A stretch of DNA of 14,012 nucleotides from Methanolinea sp. (GTDB lineage Archaea > Halobacteriota > Methanomicrobia > Methanomicrobiales > Methanospirillaceae), in the NCBI GenBank assembly GCA_013331225.1, contig DUGV01000176.1:1-14012 (forward strand), written 5' to 3'. The translations under genes were made by a program, and so were the position numbers. Below, piece by piece: positions 12,692 through 14,012 of the stretch; position 1 is the stretch's first letter, and every line of letters starts with the position of its first letter. The notes beneath the pieces were generated by a model. That model did no database searches and had not been told where the DNA came from. It saw nothing but the letters and a program-made list of their open reading frames with translations.

Positions 12692-13444
12692 TCACAGCGG
12701 GACAAGCCCCGGATCGTCTTCCCTGTAGAGCCGGACCACGTCCCCAATGACGATGATCGCCGGGGGCCTCACATTCCGCGACTTTGCAATGTCCGCGATC
12801 GTCCGGAGGTTGCCGACGGTCACCCGCTGATCGGAGCGAAGGCCCCGCTCGATGACCGCAACAGGTGTATCGGGGTCCTTGCCATTATCGACGAGGCTTC
12901 GCGTGATGTCGGGGATATTCTTCACACCCATCAGGATGACAAGCGTGCCCGGGTTCCTGGCGAGGTTCTCCCAGTCGAGGCCGGACTCCGTCTTCCCCGG
13001 CTCCTCGTGGCCGGTGAGGATGGTCACCTGGGAGGCATATTTCCGGTGGGTAAGCGGGATCCCCACCGCGCCTGGGACCGCGAGGGCGCTCGTGACCCCG
13101 GAGACGAGCTCTACCGGGACCCCGTGCTCCCTCATCACCTCGAGCTCCTCGCCGCCCCTCCCGAACAGGAAGGGGTCTCCGCCTTTCAACCGCACGACCT
13201 TCTTTCCTTCCCTGGCCTTTGCGACCATCAGGGCCTCGATGTCATCCTGCTCGCGGATATGCCTCCCGCCGAACTTCCCGCAGTCGATCTTCTCGGCCCT
13301 CTCCGGGAGGGTTGCAAGGATCTCTTCTCCGGGGAGCTGGTCATAGAGGATTACGTCTGCCTGGTCAATGACTTCGCGTGCCCGCAGGGTGAGGAGCCCG
13401 AGGCCCCCCGGGCCGGAACCCACAAGATATACCTTTCCCGTCAC
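12692..13444 (-). CDS. cobA: uroporphyrinogen-III C-methyltransferase (SUMT)
   Basis: 250 residues, the size of a stand-alone SUMT with no CysG-type dehydrogenase/chelatase domain. It methylates uroporphyrinogen III at C2 and C7 to precorrin-2, the common precursor of cobalamin, coenzyme F430 and siroheme. Motifs are V8-G-S-G-P-G-G14, L-Y-D-Q-L near 34-37, R85-L-K-G-G-D-P-F-L-F-G-R-G-G-E-E100 and V114-S-G-V-T-S-A-L-A-V-P-G-A-V-G-I-P, then L-T-H-R. The R-L-K-G-G-D-P block is diagnostic. The start is a GTG at 13442-13444 overlapping the hemC stop as GTGA, so the two are coupled. Its product feeds the cbi operon 1.7 kb to the left. The symbol cobA is used in the SUMT sense, not the adenosyltransferase. 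Confidence 0.95.
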   Translation of the reverse strand: MTGKVYLVGSGPGGLGLLTLRAREVIDQADVILYDQLPGEEILATLPERAEKIDCGKFGGRHIREQDDIEALMVAKAREGKKVVRLKGGDPFLFGRGGEELEVMREHGVPVELVSGVTSALAVPGAVGIPLTHRKYASQVTILTGHEEPGKTESGLDWENLARNPGTLVILMGVKNIPDITRSLVDNGKDPDTPVAVIERGLRSDQRVTVGNLRTIADIAKSRNVRPPAIIVIGDVVRLYREDDPGLVPL

Positions 13445-14012
13445 TCTTTCAGCCCCAGTCTCATGTATGCCTCCTGTATCAGGTCAAGCGCATCTCTCCT
13501 GAGCAGCTGCCCAAACTTGCGGGCATCGTCTGCCGAGGAGAGGTACCCCTCACTCCTCACTCTCCTGCACCCGTCGAGCGAGAGAATCTCTGCCCTGATA
13601 TGCCTTTCCCTGCAGTACACCCCCTGTGGGGTGAAACATCCGCCTCCCACCTCTTCCATCACCACCCGCTCGAAAGTCACGTCCCTCCGGGTTTCCGGGT
13701 GGTCCAGCAAGCCGGCAAGGAGAGCAGCATCGTCTCCCTCCCTGCTGACCACAGCAATTGTCCCCTGGTTCGGGGATGGCACATACATCTCTGGAGCAAG
13801 CCTCGTGCCCGGGAGGCAGAGCCCGAGCCTCTGGAGCCCTGCCTCGGCCAGGACGACGGCATCGTATGCTCCTTCCCGGAGTTTCCTGATGCGGGTGTCC
13901 ACGTTCCCGCGGAGCGGCTCGATCCTCCAGTCAGGGTGGTGCATGAGGAGCTGCGCCTTCCTCCTTGTACTCGATGTCCCGATCCTCTTTATCTTCTGGA
14001 ACGGTTGTGCAT
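13441..14012 (-). CDS. hemC: hydroxymethylbilane synthase (porphobilinogen deaminase), C-terminal part (5' end beyond window)
   Basis: About 189 codons are visible; the gene begins outside the window. It polymerises four porphobilinogen units into hydroxymethylbilane. Diagnostic blocks, in order, are R-I-G-T-S-S-T-R-R-K-A-Q-L-L, L-R-G-N-V-D-T-R-I-R-K-L, Y-D-A-V-V-L-A-E-A-G-L-Q-R-L-G-L and S-P-N-Q-G. The cofactor-attachment loop G-G-G-C-F-T-P-Q-G carries the cysteine that binds the dipyrromethane cofactor. The loop usually reads G-G-C-x-x-P-I-G; Gln replaces Ile here, a mild variation. The catalytic Asp region (S-L-K-D) lies in the missing N-terminal part. The 3' end overlaps the SUMT start by 4 bases. 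The frame stays open to the edge, confirming truncation by the window. Confidence 0.95.
   Translation of the reverse strand, partial: AQPFQKIKRIGTSSTRRKAQLLMHHPDWRIEPLRGNVDTRIRKLREGAYDAVVLAEAGLQRLGLCLPGTRLAPEMYVPSPNQGTIAVVSREGDDAALLAGLLDHPETRRDVTFERVVMEEVGGGCFTPQGVYCRERHIRAEILSLDGCRRVRSEGYLSSADDARKFGQLLRRDALDLIQEAYMRLGLKE

Noticed and set aside
12516..12728. 70-codon + strand frame beside the SUMT gene
   Set aside because: It runs into the antisense of SUMT, contains the inverted repeat, and lacks a ribosome binding site or domain pattern.

Overview
This window looks like a chromosomal segment of a euryarchaeal methanogen, most likely from the order Methanomicrobiales (Methanoculleus-like). 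The call rests on a GC-rich chromosome with archaeal signals (TATA-like boxes, T-tract terminators, at least one probably leaderless gene), a class II CPD photolyase close to the Methanosarcina mazei enzyme, and an anaerobic cbi cluster. The genus is inference. Bacterial-type MutS/MutL is present, as known in mesophilic methanogens.

Left part (1-4940, + strand) is a DNA-repair block: the 3' end of mutS, mutL, a small secreted protein of unknown function in its own transcription unit, a class II photolyase (phr), and a MutY/endonuclease III-family glycosylase overlapping the phr 3' end by 20 bases. The glycosylase is unusual: no Fe-S cluster cysteines, no 8-oxoguanine-reading C-terminal domain, and Glu in place of the catalytic Asp. 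A 59-residue two-helix membrane protein follows on the opposite strand (4974-5153).

Middle part (5307-11013, - strand) is one tightly packed operon read right to left: cbiT, cbiL, cbiF, cbiG, cbiH, cbiC, cbiD, cbiE. It encodes most of the anaerobic (cobalt-early) corrin ring steps from cobalt-factor II/precorrin-2 to cobyrinate. No cbiJ (precorrin-6A reductase) lies here. CbiC lacks the histidine that is catalytic in CobH.

Right part: 11243-12250 is an AT-richer accessory patch with a decayed PIN-domain (VapC-like) toxin and an apparently intact RHH antitoxin/RelE toxin pair. A 441-base non-coding stretch with several inverted repeats follows. From 12692 to the window edge are SUMT (uroporphyrinogen III methyltransferase) and the 3' part of hemC, both on the - strand. 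HemC makes hydroxymethylbilane and SUMT makes precorrin-2, the substrate that feeds the cbi operon, so the toxin-antitoxin patch sits between two functionally linked tetrapyrrole operons.

I found no rRNA, tRNA, CRISPR array, intact insertion sequence or recognisable riboswitch.
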